A stretch of DNA of 64,000 nt from an uncultured Desulfobulbus sp. (lineage in GTDB: Bacteria; Desulfobacterota; Desulfobulbia; Desulfobulbales; Desulfobulbaceae): positions 3,679,001 to 3,743,000 of the forward strand of contig NZ_OY760916.1 of the NCBI RefSeq assembly GCF_963664075.1, written 5' to 3'. The first letter of the stretch is position 1; every line of letters begins with the position of its first letter. This document shows positions 8,771 through 18,786 of the stretch, in pieces. Position numbers and translations under genes: made by a program. The notes beneath the pieces are model-generated. The model was not told the origin of the DNA, made no database searches, and saw only the letters and a program-made list of their open reading frames with translations.

Positions 8771-8850
8771 CTGAATCCGTGAAGAATAGTTAAAAGAACA
8801 TGAACCAGAGACAAACTATTTCAGCTTGTTCTCTGGTTCATGAGTGGGCA
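8771..8850. repeat. Intergenic hairpin region carrying a repeat C-like start
   Basis: The block starts with CTGAATCCGTGA, the core of repeat family C, and then has 13-bp perfect arms CATGAACCAGAGA (8799-8811) and TCTCTGGTTCATG (8830-8842). GTGGGCACT follows, also found in the copy at 40121. It lies between two convergent genes and probably ends transcription from one or both sides, although there is no T tract. Confidence 0.65.
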
Positions 8851-9219
8851 CTACCTATGCCACTCTTTGTTGGGCTGCTGTCTGGCTGAGAGGGTGACGA
8901 GAATCTCATCCCCACCGGGGATTCCTCCCAGGCTCAACTGCTCCTTAAAACTTGATTCAAAGGCTGCCAGCGCAGTGTAGGGTTCCTCTGCAATTTTTCC
9001 TACACCAACCCCTTTTCCTGCCGAAAGTGCAGCGGAGACTATTTCGCTCCAATGGGCGTCAAGCACTGCCCCGGGAGCGCACAGCTCTGCATAGGCAACG
9101 GTGGACGTTGTCCGGTAGTACACGTAGGGTTGAGGAATAGGTGAGCCTTCCCATTTGACTTTGGACTCAGCGACCATGCCTGTTCTTCCAAGTTCCAACT
9201 GACGACATGCGTACGACAT
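8851..9219 (-). CDS. Small soluble protein of unknown function
   Basis: 122 residues; no recognised family. The start is well supported by GAGGAGG about 8 bases upstream of the ATG at 9219. The protein is mixed alpha-beta in character, with no signal peptide or membrane helix, and has a Gly-rich patch (SAGKGVGVGKIAEEP). It is divergent from the large chemotaxis-type sensor kinase at 9515 and shares the upstream region with it. Confidence 0.6.
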   Translation of the reverse strand: MSYACRQLELGRTGMVAESKVKWEGSPIPQPYVYYRTTSTVAYAELCAPGAVLDAHWSEIVSAALSAGKGVGVGKIAEEPYTALAAFESSFKEQLSLGGIPGGDEILVTLSARQQPNKEWHR

Positions 9220-9514
9220 ATAAACCTCCTCATATCGTGTTCATCTGTTCGGGGCTTTGTAACAGCAAATTGCTCTCGCAACATGCCCCTTTGCATTGTT
9301 TATGCGCTCTACATTGAGGTGTCTGTCGATTCAGGCAAACATCTTTTTTGTTTATACTTAAGAGTATAAGCCCTTTGTCCTTAAGTGCAATCAACTTGCT
9401 CTTTTTCTTTTTACTTGAACCATTCTCCAGCTCCGCTTCTTGCAATATTTTACCGGCTTGGTACCGTACAATAAACTTTTGCACCACCTAAGGATCAAGA
9501 AGGAGTCACTTTCT
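9220..9514. promoter_or_regulatory. Divergent control region
   Basis: This A+T-rich gap must hold the promoters for the small minus-strand gene and the large plus-strand sensor. AAGGAG at 9500-9505, nine bases before the ATG at 9515, is the ribosome site of the sensor. No clear paired -35/-10 elements or operators could be picked out. Confidence 0.4.
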
Positions 9515-12500
9515 ATGCCCTCCACTGAGCAGTCCCTCTCCCCCTGCGGAATTGTTGGCATCGGCGCATCTGCTGGCGGTCATGCACCGCTTGAAGCAAT
9601 ATTCACGCGCTTGCCATCGGATACGGGCCTCGCCTTTGTTGTGGTCATGCATCTGCCTCCCCAAGGCCCTTCACACCTCACGGACCTCCTTCGTCAGTAT
9701 ACAACCATGCCTGTCCTCGCTGCCGAGGAGTCCATGGAGTTGCACGCCAATACCATCTACACGATTGTTCCAGGCTCCTTTCTCACCCTGAAGTCGCAGA
9801 CGTTTCATCTGGAACCTTACCGCGAGCAGCAACAGCTCCCCCACCCCATCGACCGATTACTGGAAAGTCTGGCCAGTGAAAAAAAACACGCTGCCATAGG
9901 AGTGATCCTCTCTGGTTACGGTAAAGACGGCGCTCAGGGTGTGGAATATATCAAAGAACAGGGTGGCTCTGTACTGGTACAAGAACCAGGCTCCGCCATC
10001 AACGCTTCCATGCCCGACCAGGCCATCGATACGGGGTGCGTCGACCTTGTTCTGGCGGATCAAGATATTGCCTCCACCCTGGTAGGACTTGCCAAGCAAC
10101 TCTGTGAGCATTCCATACCTAGCAAAAAAACACCTGTGGACAGTAAAGAACTCGACCAACTTTTCTCCCTGCTCAAGGCGCAAACCGGTCATGATTTCAG
10201 CGGGTACAAACGCAACACACTGCTGCGCCGGATAGATCGGCGCATGCTCGTCAAAGGGGCGGAAAATTTTCAACAGTATCTGAAACTCTTTGCTGAAAAC
10301 GCCAGTGAAGCCGAAGCACTCTACCAGGAGCTGCTCATTGGTGTGACCGGATTCTTCAGAGATCCCGAGGCATTTGACCTGCTCCGCACCCAGGTCATCC
10401 CGCAGCTCTTTGCCCATCGACATGAGGAAGATCCTGTCCGGATCTGGCATGCCTGTTGCGCCACCGGCGAGGAGGCCTATTCGGTCGCGATCCTCCTGCT
10501 TGAGTACCTCAAGGAGAAAAAACTCTCTCACAAGATCCAAATTTTTGCCACTGATCTAGATGAAGGTGCAATAAATCAGGCCCGAGCCGGTCTTTACAGC
10601 AGCGCCATTGAACAGGAGGTCAGTCAGGATTGCCTGGAAAAATATTTTACCCAAACCGGTGCAAACTGGCAGGTTGCCAAGCAATTACGGGAAATGATAG
10701 TTTTTGCTCAGCACAACATCATCAAAGATCCCCCCTTTTCCCGCCTGGATCTGCTGGTCTGCAGAAATTTTCTGATTTATCTCAATCCGGAAATGCAAAA
10801 GCGCCTGATCGCTCTCTTTCATCAGGTGCTCCATCCCGGGAGTTTTCTTTTCTTGGGTTCAGCGGAAAACGTGGGGCTCCAGAGTAATCTTTTCACTCCG
10901 TTGGATAAAAAGTGGAAAATTTTCTACCGCCAGAATGGGGAACAGCGACACAACCTTCTCTTTCCCTTCTTTGGCCCGATTCGCCGTATCCCCGGGCTCT
11001 CCTCTCCGAGCAGGAGGACAGATGCGAAAGAATCAGTCCCCCCCGCCCTGCTCGCAGAACGGTTGCTGCTTGAGCGCTTTGTCCCGGCACGGATTATTGT
11101 CAACGAGCACAACGAGGTCGTTCATTTCTCCAAACAGGCGGGAACCTACCTGCTCACCCCTGAGGGAGAACCCACCCGGGATCTGCTGAAATTAATCCGT
11201 GAAGAGTTACGCCCAGCCTTGCGGGCTGCAATCTATAAAAGCTTCGCAGAAGACAAAAAAAATCAATTTCAGGGGATTAAATTCAGGGTTGATGGGCATG
11301 AACGCACCGTTAATCTGATCGTGCTGCCACTGCATGCGGGCACCTCCAGTGAACGATTAGCCATCGTGCTCTTTGAGCCTGCTCCTGCCCCTCTTACTCC
11401 GCCTGGCTCCCCCCGGGGAACCATGATAACGGATAACCAATCCTGCGAATCTGTTATTCACCACCTGGAGGAACAACTTCGGGTAACCACAGAACAACTA
11501 CTGGCCACAGAAAAACAGCTGGAGTCCTCCAACGAGGGATTTCTTTTGGCCAACGAAGAGTTGATGGCAACCAATGAGGAACTCCAGTCTGCCAACGAGG
11601 AGTTACAGGCAACCAATGAAGAGTTGGAGACCTCCAAGGAGGAGCTCCAAGCGCTCAACGAAGAGCTCATCACGGTCAACGTCGAGTTACAGGGAAAAAT
11701 CGAAGAGCTTGATCGAACCAATACCGACCTGGAAAATCTCTTCTCCAGTGCTGAAGTAGCCACCATCTTTCTAGATCACGCCCTCAACATCAAACGCTAC
11801 TCACCGGCCATGGCCAGGCTGTGCAACCTGATTCCTGCTGATATTGGCCGCCCTTTCCGCCACCTCTCCAGTATTTCCCCCTGGTCCGAGTTGCCCACGG
11901 ATGCAGCCAATGTTCTCCAGTCGCAACAGCCCCTGGAACGTGAGGTTGATCTCAACGATGACGAACGCAGTTTTATCATGCGGATGTTACCCTACCGCAA
12001 TGCTGATAAAACCGTCGATGGTGTTGTCCTGACTCTGATTGACATTACCCAGCGCAAGCGGATGGAGATGGAGCTTGAGGAGACTGCCGCCAACCTCAAA
12101 CTTCTCATTGAGCAAGCACCGGTCAGTCTGGCGATGTTTGATCGCGAAATGAATCATCTCCAGGTGAGTCGACGCTGGATGGTTGATTTTAACTTGGGAG
12201 ATCAAGATATCATCGGCCGCTCTCATTATGAGGTCTTCCCTGAAATTCCTCAGGACTGGAGGGAAGCGCATCAAAAAGGTTTACGGGGTGAACTTCTCCA
12301 GTCGGATGGCGATCTTTTTGAGCGTCTTGATGGCAGTAAACAGTGGATACGCTGGAAGATTCGTCCCTGGAAAGATGCGGCCGGACAAATCGGTGGCATT
12401 GTCATCTTTGCAGAAGACATTACCGCCATAAAAGAGGCGAGAGAGATTCTGCACCGGTATGAACTCCTGGCCGAACACAGTCAGGATATAATTTTGTTTG

Positions 12501-15127
12501 TTGACCATGCAACAGGCCGCCTGGTTGAAGCCAACTCCACCGCCTGCGAGAGCTATGGCTACAGCCGTGATGAACTGCTGCACCTGACCATCAATGATCT
12601 GCGTTTATCCGATTCCGAGGATCTCTCCCGGCAGCAGATGGACGAGGCAGAGGCGCAGGGAATTTTGTTTGAAACCATCCACCGTCGTAAAGATGGCACC
12701 ACCTTTATTGCCGAAGTGAACTCGGTGGGGGCTCAAATTGAAGGCCGGGACCTCCTATTAAGCATTGTTCGCGATATCAGCGAGCGTAAACAGGCTGCCC
12801 TGCAGGTGGCACAGCTGGCTTCCATCGTCGCCTCATCCGATGACGCTATCATTTCCAAGAATCTCGAAGGAATTATTCAAAGCTGGAACGCCGGGGCAGA
12901 GCGTCTTTTTGGATACCAGGCCACGGAAATCATTGGCCAGCACATTACAGTCATTGTCCCGCAAGAATTACGTGCGGAAGAGAAAAAAATTCAACAGACC
13001 CTGGCTGCCGGTGGGCGGTTGGATCATTTTGAAACTGTACGTCTGACCAATACCGGGCAACGGATCGATGTCTCCCTTTCTGTCTCTCCTCTTGTTGACG
13101 ACAACAATAAGGTGATCGGTATTTCCAAAATTGCCCGAGATATTTCGGAAAAAATCCAGGCAGCTCGAGCCCTGGAACAAAGTGAGGAGCGGTTACGCCA
13201 GACCCTTAATGCCACCAGTGAGGCTATCTGGGACTGGGATCTGCGCAGTGGAAAGATTTACCGCTCATCGCGCTATTTCGAGCTGGTCGGCCGCGATCCC
13301 GCCGAGGATAGTAAAGACTTTGCCTTTTTCCTCAGTACGGTGCATCCCGATGACCGCCCCCAGGTTCTTGCCACTATCGAGGCCCACAAAAAGAGGCTGA
13401 CACCTTCCATGGAGTATGATTTTCGCCTGAACCCTCAGTTTGGTTATGGGAAATGGCTGAAAGTTAAAGGAAAAGCCGTCCTGCGTGACGATTCCGACGA
13501 ACCGCTCCGCATTGTGGGAACCCTAGCCGATGTCACCCACCTCAAAGTACAGGAACAAGCGCTCCTGCGGAGTGAACGACACCGCAAACTGGCGCTGGAA
13601 GCTGCCCAGGCCGCGACCTGGGAGTGGGATTTAGCCACCAATGACAATATCTGGTCCGATGAAGTCTGGAGTCTCTATGACCTGCCTCCCCACTCCGTGA
13701 CACCTTCGTATGCAGCCTGGCTGGCGACTATGCATCCTGACGATCAGGAACAAATTGCCCAGGAGGTCCACAATGCGGCAGAAAATCTCGCCCCCTTTCG
13801 CCTCGAATGGCGAGTACCACGCAAAGATGGCTCGACGACCTGGCTCATGGCCCGTGGCAAACCGAGCTTGTCCGCAGAAGGGATGCTGGAAAAATTTACC
13901 GGTGTTGTCATGGATATCACCGAACGCAAGGAAAATGAAGCCGCACACAACTTGTTGAAAGCCCAGTTGCAGCAATCTCAAAAGATGGAGGCTATAGGAA
14001 CGCTCGCCGGTGGCATTGCCCATGATTTCAATAATATTCTCGCTGCAATTATGGGCTATGCGGAGATGGCCAAGGACAAAAAGCTACGCCAGCAGGATAT
14101 TGTCCAAGACCTGGACAAAGTCTTGGAGGCCGGTGGCAGAGCCACCAATCTGGTACGCCAGATTCTGGCGTTCAGCAGGCAAAGTCAGACCAAGTCTGTT
14201 GCTCTGGATCCCGTCTTCATGGTCAAAGAGGCGATCAAACTCCTCCGTCCGGCTCTTCCAACCACGATCACTATCTCCCCGATCCTCAACACCAGCAAAT
14301 GCCACATTTTTGCCGATCCCACCCAGATCCACCAGGTGGTGATGAACCTCTGCACCAATGCCTTTCATGCCATGGAAACAACCGGTGGGGAACTGAGTAT
14401 CGCTCTTTATGATACACACCTCACACCTCAGGATCTGGAGCAGGACTCTGGCGTAGGCCCCGGAGACTTTGTGTGCCTCTCCATTGGCGATACCGGCCCT
14501 GGCATCGCTCCGGAAATCAGAGAAAAAATATTTGACCCCTATTTCACCACCAAGGAGATTGGCCGGGGCACCGGCATGGGCCTCTCCATTGTGCATGGAA
14601 TCGCGAAGGCTGCGAAAGGCTTTATTCGCTGCACCAGTTGCCCTGGTGAAGGGACCAGATTTGACGTCTATTTTCCGGCTTTCAACCAGATACCTGAAGC
14701 AAAACAAGTGGAGAGAGCGGAGGATCTAGAGGGGAATGAACATATCCTGCTCATTGACGACGAACCGATGCTTGCCGAGATGCAACGCACCATGTTGACA
14801 ATGCATGGATATACGGTAACCACCTGCAACAATGCAGGAGATGCTCTGGCCTTGTTTGAGCAAACTCCGGACGCCTTTGATGCGGTCATCACCGATCAAA
14901 CCATGCCCGGGATGACCGGCATGGAGCTCTCAAAAACCTTGCTCCAACTCCGCCCGGGACTACCTATTATTTTATGTACCGGCTACAGTAGTCTGATTAA
15001 CGAAGAAAAGGCTCGTCAACAGGGTATTCAAGGGTTTGCTTTCAAACCACTGACCAACAAAGAACTGGTCCAGTTGCTTCGGGCGGTGCTGGACAGGAAG
15101 AAAAACGGCAAGGGGCCGGCTGCTTGA
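9515..15127 (+). CDS. CheB-CheR-PAS hybrid sensor histidine kinase/response regulator
   Basis: 1870 residues, no membrane helices. Domains in order: CheB-type methylesterase (about 11-195; GASAGG Ser, VMHLP His, SGYGKDG Asp), CheR-type methyltransferase (about 213-453; SAM motif ACCATGEEAYS), a coiled coil of repeated ATNEELQ-type units (about 649-742), six PAS domains (about 744-1473), HisKA with phospho-acceptor His1503 (AHDFNN), HATPase (about 1599-1722; DTGPGI and GTGMGLS), and a receiver with Asp1794 (ITDQTMPG). CheB-CheR-PAS fusions are a known class that may process or mimic adaptation signals; the ligand is unknown. No chemotaxis genes are adjacent, so it appears to be an orphan whose phosphorelay partner lies elsewhere. 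Confidence 0.93.
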   Translation: MPSTEQSLSPCGIVGIGASAGGHAPLEAIFTRLPSDTGLAFVVVMHLPPQGPSHLTDLLRQYTTMPVLAAEESMELHANTIYTIVPGSFLTLKSQTFHLEPYREQQQLPHPIDRLLESLASEKKHAAIGVILSGYGKDGAQGVEYIKEQGGSVLVQEPGSAINASMPDQAIDTGCVDLVLADQDIASTLVGLAKQLCEHSIPSKKTPVDSKELDQLFSLLKAQTGHDFSGYKRNTLLRRIDRRMLVKGAENFQQYLKLFAENASEAEALYQELLIGVTGFFRDPEAFDLLRTQVIPQLFAHRHEEDPVRIWHACCATGEEAYSVAILLLEYLKEKKLSHKIQIFATDLDEGAINQARAGLYSSAIEQEVSQDCLEKYFTQTGANWQVAKQLREMIVFAQHNIIKDPPFSRLDLLVCRNFLIYLNPEMQKRLIALFHQVLHPGSFLFLGSAENVGLQSNLFTPLDKKWKIFYRQNGEQRHNLLFPFFGPIRRIPGLSSPSRRTDAKESVPPALLAERLLLERFVPARIIVNEHNEVVHFSKQAGTYLLTPEGEPTRDLLKLIREELRPALRAAIYKSFAEDKKNQFQGIKFRVDGHERTVNLIVLPLHAGTSSERLAIVLFEPAPAPLTPPGSPRGTMITDNQSCESVIHHLEEQLRVTTEQLLATEKQLESSNEGFLLANEELMATNEELQSANEELQATNEELETSKEELQALNEELITVNVELQGKIEELDRTNTDLENLFSSAEVATIFLDHALNIKRYSPAMARLCNLIPADIGRPFRHLSSISPWSELPTDAANVLQSQQPLEREVDLNDDERSFIMRMLPYRNADKTVDGVVLTLIDITQRKRMEMELEETAANLKLLIEQAPVSLAMFDREMNHLQVSRRWMVDFNLGDQDIIGRSHYEVFPEIPQDWREAHQKGLRGELLQSDGDLFERLDGSKQWIRWKIRPWKDAAGQIGGIVIFAEDITAIKEAREILHRYELLAEHSQDIILFVDHATGRLVEANSTACESYGYSRDELLHLTINDLRLSDSEDLSRQQMDEAEAQGILFETIHRRKDGTTFIAEVNSVGAQIEGRDLLLSIVRDISERKQAALQVAQLASIVASSDDAIISKNLEGIIQSWNAGAERLFGYQATEIIGQHITVIVPQELRAEEKKIQQTLAAGGRLDHFETVRLTNTGQRIDVSLSVSPLVDDNNKVIGISKIARDISEKIQAARALEQSEERLRQTLNATSEAIWDWDLRSGKIYRSSRYFELVGRDPAEDSKDFAFFLSTVHPDDRPQVLATIEAHKKRLTPSMEYDFRLNPQFGYGKWLKVKGKAVLRDDSDEPLRIVGTLADVTHLKVQEQALLRSERHRKLALEAAQAATWEWDLATNDNIWSDEVWSLYDLPPHSVTPSYAAWLATMHPDDQEQIAQEVHNAAENLAPFRLEWRVPRKDGSTTWLMARGKPSLSAEGMLEKFTGVVMDITERKENEAAHNLLKAQLQQSQKMEAIGTLAGGIAHDFNNILAAIMGYAEMAKDKKLRQQDIVQDLDKVLEAGGRATNLVRQILAFSRQSQTKSVALDPVFMVKEAIKLLRPALPTTITISPILNTSKCHIFADPTQIHQVVMNLCTNAFHAMETTGGELSIALYDTHLTPQDLEQDSGVGPGDFVCLSIGDTGPGIAPEIREKIFDPYFTTKEIGRGTGMGLSIVHGIAKAAKGFIRCTSCPGEGTRFDVYFPAFNQIPEAKQVERAEDLEGNEHILLIDDEPMLAEMQRTMLTMHGYTVTTCNNAGDALALFEQTPDAFDAVITDQTMPGMTGMELSKTLLQLRPGLPIILCTGYSSLINEEKARQQGIQGFAFKPLTNKELVQLLRAVLDRKKNGKGPAA

Positions 15128-15180
15128 ATTTTGCCCCGTGGGCACACTTTCTCCACGATACCTTTCTTGCAACTTGCTCA

Positions 15181-15216
15181 AAAAGGGTGCCCCCCTGCTT
15201 TAGGGAGGCACCCTGA
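15181..15216 (-). terminator. Rho-independent terminator for the small minus-strand gene
   Basis: AGGGTGCCCCCCT (15185-15197) and AGGGAGGCACCCT (15203-15215) form a 13-bp stem with one mismatch. On the minus strand the stem is followed by TTTTT. It lies about 80 bases beyond the end of the 97-residue gene and just after the large sensor gene. Confidence 0.75.
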
Positions 15217-15296
15217 GGTTGGGAACTATCGTGATTATCTGGTAGGGTAAAATAAAATCTCTACTGAGGGACAGAGCCCCCTTTGGGGAACTGTCA

Positions 15297-15590
15297 TCAA
15301 TTCAACTCCCTCTTCACGCGCTCTTCATAGGGGACGCGGCTGATCTCGCACCAGACATTCTCCCGGGCGACCAAACCACCAGAACTCTTATCAGTCAGCT
15401 CAACAGCTTCACGGCCATCCTCTGCATAGGCGACGCACCATTGAGTGCTGCTGGCATTATATTCGTGCCAGTCCTGGCTGAAGGTATCGCTGGGCTCTTT
15501 GGCGGCCTCAGAGACAAAGGGGTAGGAGTTCAGCGTCTTGGTATCGACAACTTTGGCCTCGCCATTATGGACAACATAAAATTTTTTCAT
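15297..15590 (-). CDS. Small soluble protein of unknown function
   Basis: 97 residues, no recognised family. The ATG at 15590 has GGAG about 8 bases upstream. The sequence starts MKKFYVVHNGEAKVVDTKTL and contains several Trp and acidic residues (QDWHEYNASSTQWCVAY), with no signal peptide or membrane segment. It has its own terminator and looks like a single-gene unit. It converges on the large sensor kinase. Confidence 0.6.
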   Translation of the reverse strand: MKKFYVVHNGEAKVVDTKTLNSYPFVSEAAKEPSDTFSQDWHEYNASSTQWCVAYAEDGREAVELTDKSSGGLVARENVWCEISRVPYEERVKRELN

Positions 15591-15742
15591 TTGTAATCTC
15601 CAGTGCTAAGAGAGTAGAGTTCTGTTTGCTATGCACTACATAGTAATAATTCTCATTCTATTTTGGCAAGGGTAAAAATGAAATTTTTCTCTTTTCCTCT
15701 TTGTCGCCCCATTTCCCGCCATTGACGCCGAACTCTCTGATC

Positions 15743-16537
15743 ATGTTTCCGCCACAACAACCTCTTTATCAACACTATATTGGCATAGACTACTCGGGTG
15801 CCCAGGCAAGTGACACCGGCATAAAGGGATTACGCGTCTATGCCGCATCAGGGACAACGCCCCCCAGTGAAGTACTCCCCTCGTCCCCAAGGCACCGCTT
15901 CTGGTCCAGGCGTGCCCTTGCCTACTGGCTTCTGGAACAACTCAACACCAACCAGCCAACCATCATTGGAATTGACCACGGATTCTCCTTTCCTCTTCAG
16001 TATTTTGAGGCCCATTCCCTTGAAAAATACTGGCCCGAATTTTTAAAAGACTTTCAGCACCACTGGCCCACAGACTTGCAAAAAACCAGCGTTCAACAGA
16101 TACGGGACCACCAGTTGGGTAATGGTCAGGCACGCCAGGGAAACAGCCGCTGGCGACGCCTGGTTGAAGTGAGGGCCCGGGCCAAGTCGGTTTTCCATTT
16201 CGATGTCCCAGGTTCGGTGGCAAAATCAACCCATGCCGGACTTCCCTGGCTCCATTTTCTTCGTTCCAGGGTCACAGCTCCCCTGCACTTCTGGCCCTAT
16301 GATGGCTGGCAGCCCTCCATGGGGCACTCACTGATTACAGAAATCTACCCTTCCCTGTGGAATAAACTCTATCCTCATCAGAATCGAACACCGGACCAGC
16401 ATGATGCCTATGTGGCGACTCGTTGGCTGCAGGAAACCGATCAAAAAAGAGAATTGCCTCGCTACCTCCATCCCGAACTAACACTTGAGGAAGAACAAAT
16501 TGCCCGCTTTGAGGGGTGGATTCTCGGCGTTCTTTAA
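15743..16537 (+). CDS. DUF429-like protein with RNase-H-type fold
   Basis: 264 residues from the ATG at 15743; an ATG at 15701 would add a Pro-rich, non-conserved stretch. The first strand reads YIGIDYSGAQ and the second acidic strand IIGIDHGFSFP, the pattern seen in DUF429 and other RNase-H-like proteins. Further conserved-looking text is SVFHFDVPGSVAKSTHAGLPWL, then ITEIYPSLW and DQHDAYVATRWL, where late acidic residues would complete a metal site. The function is unknown; a nuclease or regulatory role is possible. It precedes the diguanylate cyclase by about 130 bases on the same strand. Confidence 0.7.
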   Translation: MFPPQQPLYQHYIGIDYSGAQASDTGIKGLRVYAASGTTPPSEVLPSSPRHRFWSRRALAYWLLEQLNTNQPTIIGIDHGFSFPLQYFEAHSLEKYWPEFLKDFQHHWPTDLQKTSVQQIRDHQLGNGQARQGNSRWRRLVEVRARAKSVFHFDVPGSVAKSTHAGLPWLHFLRSRVTAPLHFWPYDGWQPSMGHSLITEIYPSLWNKLYPHQNRTPDQHDAYVATRWLQETDQKRELPRYLHPELTLEEEQIARFEGWILGVL

Positions 16538-16669
16538 ATCGGAGCTGCATGGCTTATCCCCAGAATCAATGAAATACCTCCTTGCCAAAAGCGACTTTCC
16601 TCCCCTAAGATACCACTTGATATTGACCAGTTACTCTTTTCCACTTTGCCAGAACCTCAAGAACATTCC

Positions 16670-18106
16670 ATGAACGCCCAGATCCCCATCCGTTTAAAAC
16701 TCTTTTTCAGCCATGTACTTGCCGTTCTCCTTGTTTCCGGGAGCATAGGCACCTATTTCTACACCAGCGCTGCCGATAGCCTCCTCACAGGTCTCCAAGA
16801 ACGATTACAATCAAGCGCTGCGCTCATCAGCCAGATGATCGATGCCAACATGTTGAGAAATATCACGACCAAGGCAGACATCACTCAGAAGCAATACACC
16901 AAGGTGCTGGAACAGCTCAGACAGCTGAGAAGAATGAACCCGGACATTGCCTTTCTCTATGTAATGCGCCAACAGGGAGAACAAGTTTTTTTTGTGATCG
17001 ACTCGGATGAATCTGAGGAACAGGCCATGCCCGGACAGGAATACACGGCTGTTGTCCCGAGACTCCTCCAGGGGTTTACCAGTGTCAGTGTGGATGATGA
17101 GATCAACACCGACCAATGGGGATCATTTCTCTCAGGTTATGCTCCCCTGAACAACGGACAGGGGGAGTTTTTGGTAGGACTGGATATGCGTGCAGGCAAG
17201 GTCAGCAGCAAATACAGAAGTTTAAGGATTTCTGGCATCTGTTCTCTCTTGGCCTCTATTGCCCTGGCTTTTCTCTTTTCCAAGTACCTGGCCGCTCGCC
17301 TCACCGGCCCTATTGATCTCGCCATCACCCGCTGTACTGACATTGCCCGGGGAAAACTCGACGAACAGATCACCCTGACAACCAATGATGAGTTGGACCA
17401 ACTGCTCAAGGCCTTTAACGAGATGTCTGCTGCACTTGCCCAGAGTGAAAAGATCAAGCAGGAGGCATTTACCGCCCTGCAACACTCCAAAGATGAGCTG
17501 GAAATTCGGGTCCACCAGCGGACCGATGACCTCAACGAGGTCAATACCCGCCTCAGCCACGAGATCGCCCAACGTATCATTGCCCAAAATGCGTTGCAGG
17601 AGGCGGCAATGATTGACCCGCTTACCCGTTTGTACAACCGACGGGCAATGCTGGAACGGCTGGAGCATGAAGGTGCACGCTGCCAGCGCAGCCATACCCC
17701 GTTTACCCTGATTTTTATCGACCTTGATCACTTCAAGGCAGTCAACGATCAGCTGGGCCACGACGCCGGAGACAGTGTCCTTGTTGAGGCGGGAATTCGC
17801 ATGAAAAGCATGCTCCGTTCTCAGGATTCAGTATCTCGCTGGGGTGGTGAAGAGTTTGTGCTTCTGCTCCCTGAAACTGAACTATGCAGTGGTTTATTGG
17901 TGGCAGAGAAGATTCGGGCGCGTATCGGAGAGAGCCCTTTTTATGCCTGTGGCACTCCGGTCGAGGTCACGGCGAGCTTCGGTTTGTCCGTCTACGAGGC
18001 AGGGATGGAGGTAAAACAGGTGATCAGAGAGGCAGATGAGGCCATGTTCCTGGCAAAAAATAAAGGCAGAGACCGCATAGAACTGGCTGGTGGCAGAAGC
18101 TGCTGA
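16670..18106 (+). CDS. Membrane diguanylate cyclase (sensor-HAMP-GGDEF)
   Basis: 478 residues. An N-terminal helix (about 10-32) and a second helix near 185-210 bracket a roughly 150-residue periplasmic sensor region. HAMP (LTGPIDLAITRCTDIARGKL) and a coiled coil (about 255-300) lead to a GGDEF domain with the active-site motif GGEEF and an upstream inhibitory-site RSQD in normal spacing (RSQDSVSRWGGEEF). It should make c-di-GMP from GTP at the inner membrane and be product-inhibited. The N-terminal start has only a weak ribosome site. It is followed by a strong hairpin at 18138-18173. Confidence 0.92.
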   Translation: MNAQIPIRLKLFFSHVLAVLLVSGSIGTYFYTSAADSLLTGLQERLQSSAALISQMIDANMLRNITTKADITQKQYTKVLEQLRQLRRMNPDIAFLYVMRQQGEQVFFVIDSDESEEQAMPGQEYTAVVPRLLQGFTSVSVDDEINTDQWGSFLSGYAPLNNGQGEFLVGLDMRAGKVSSKYRSLRISGICSLLASIALAFLFSKYLAARLTGPIDLAITRCTDIARGKLDEQITLTTNDELDQLLKAFNEMSAALAQSEKIKQEAFTALQHSKDELEIRVHQRTDDLNEVNTRLSHEIAQRIIAQNALQEAAMIDPLTRLYNRRAMLERLEHEGARCQRSHTPFTLIFIDLDHFKAVNDQLGHDAGDSVLVEAGIRMKSMLRSQDSVSRWGGEEFVLLLPETELCSGLLVAEKIRARIGESPFYACGTPVEVTASFGLSVYEAGMEVKQVIREADEAMFLAKNKGRDRIELAGGRSC

Positions 18107-18130
18107 ACATAATCGCCTGCCCAGCAGCAA

Positions 18131-18180
18131 AAATTAAACGAACCGCACTCGTCAACTCCTGAGTGCGGTTCGTAGTGTTC
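18131..18180. terminator. Bidirectional intrinsic terminator
   Basis: ACGAACCGCACTC (18138-18150) and GAGTGCGGTTCGT (18161-18173) are perfect 13-bp arms with a 10-base loop between convergent genes. On the minus strand the stem is followed by TTAATTTTT, a good T tract for the nitroreductase unit. On the plus strand the tail is less T-rich. Confidence 0.8.
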
Positions 18181-18715
18181 AGTCCTTTTTTTGACCGAAC
18201 TGCTCGTAGCTAACCTGGGTGGTTAAGAGCGAGGTGGCGGGATGCCCCTCTTTGCTGCCCTCGGGATAACCGATTCCCACCATGGCAAGCACCTCTATCC
18301 CCTCAGGTAGGCTCAGCAAGTCACGCATATACTCCTGCGAGGGAGTTCCATCTTCGCGTTCTCGCTGGCGCAGCTGTACCCAGCAACTCCCCAAGCCCAG
18401 GTCTGCCGCCTCCAGATGGACCAGAAGGGTGGCGATCGAAGCATCTTCAATCCATACGTCACTTTTGCTGCTATCCGCACAAACAACAATAACAAGCGGC
18501 GCGCCGGCAAGAAAGGTGGCGCCGTGGCTCTTCGCCTTGGAGAGGGCCTGAATACGATCTTTGTCCCTGACCACGACAAATTCCCAGGGATTGAACCCTT
18601 TAGATGAGGGGGAACGCAAGGCCGCCTCCAGAAGGAGGTCGAGCTTTTCCTGTTCAATGGGTTGATCCGTGAAACGACGAAGACTTCTTCTGCTGCGTAA
18701 CAAATCAATCAACAT
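18179..18715 (-). CDS. Nitroreductase-family flavoprotein
   Basis: 178 residues from the ATG at 18715 (MLIDLLRSRRSLRRF), the usual beginning of the family, with AGGA about 6 bases upstream. An alternative ATG at 18790 overlaps the pyrF stop as ATGA and would add 25 non-conserved residues. The FMN-phosphate-binding RSRRSLRRF, then ALRSPSSKGFNPWEFVVV, and the C-terminal AMVGIGYPEGSK all fit oxygen-insensitive nitroreductases, which reduce nitro, quinone or flavin substrates with NAD(P)H. It is the last gene of the unknown-pyrF-nitroreductase unit. The substrate is unknown. Confidence 0.85.
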   Translation of the reverse strand: MLIDLLRSRRSLRRFTDQPIEQEKLDLLLEAALRSPSSKGFNPWEFVVVRDKDRIQALSKAKSHGATFLAGAPLVIVVCADSSKSDVWIEDASIATLLVHLEAADLGLGSCWVQLRQREREDGTPSQEYMRDLLSLPEGIEVLAMVGIGYPEGSKEGHPATSLLTTQVSYEQFGQKKD

Positions 18716-18786
18716 ATGCTTCCTCATGAAATTTTGATGGGACTGATGACCATTGAGAGCCTCTTGCCGCTGAGTCATGCCTGTGT

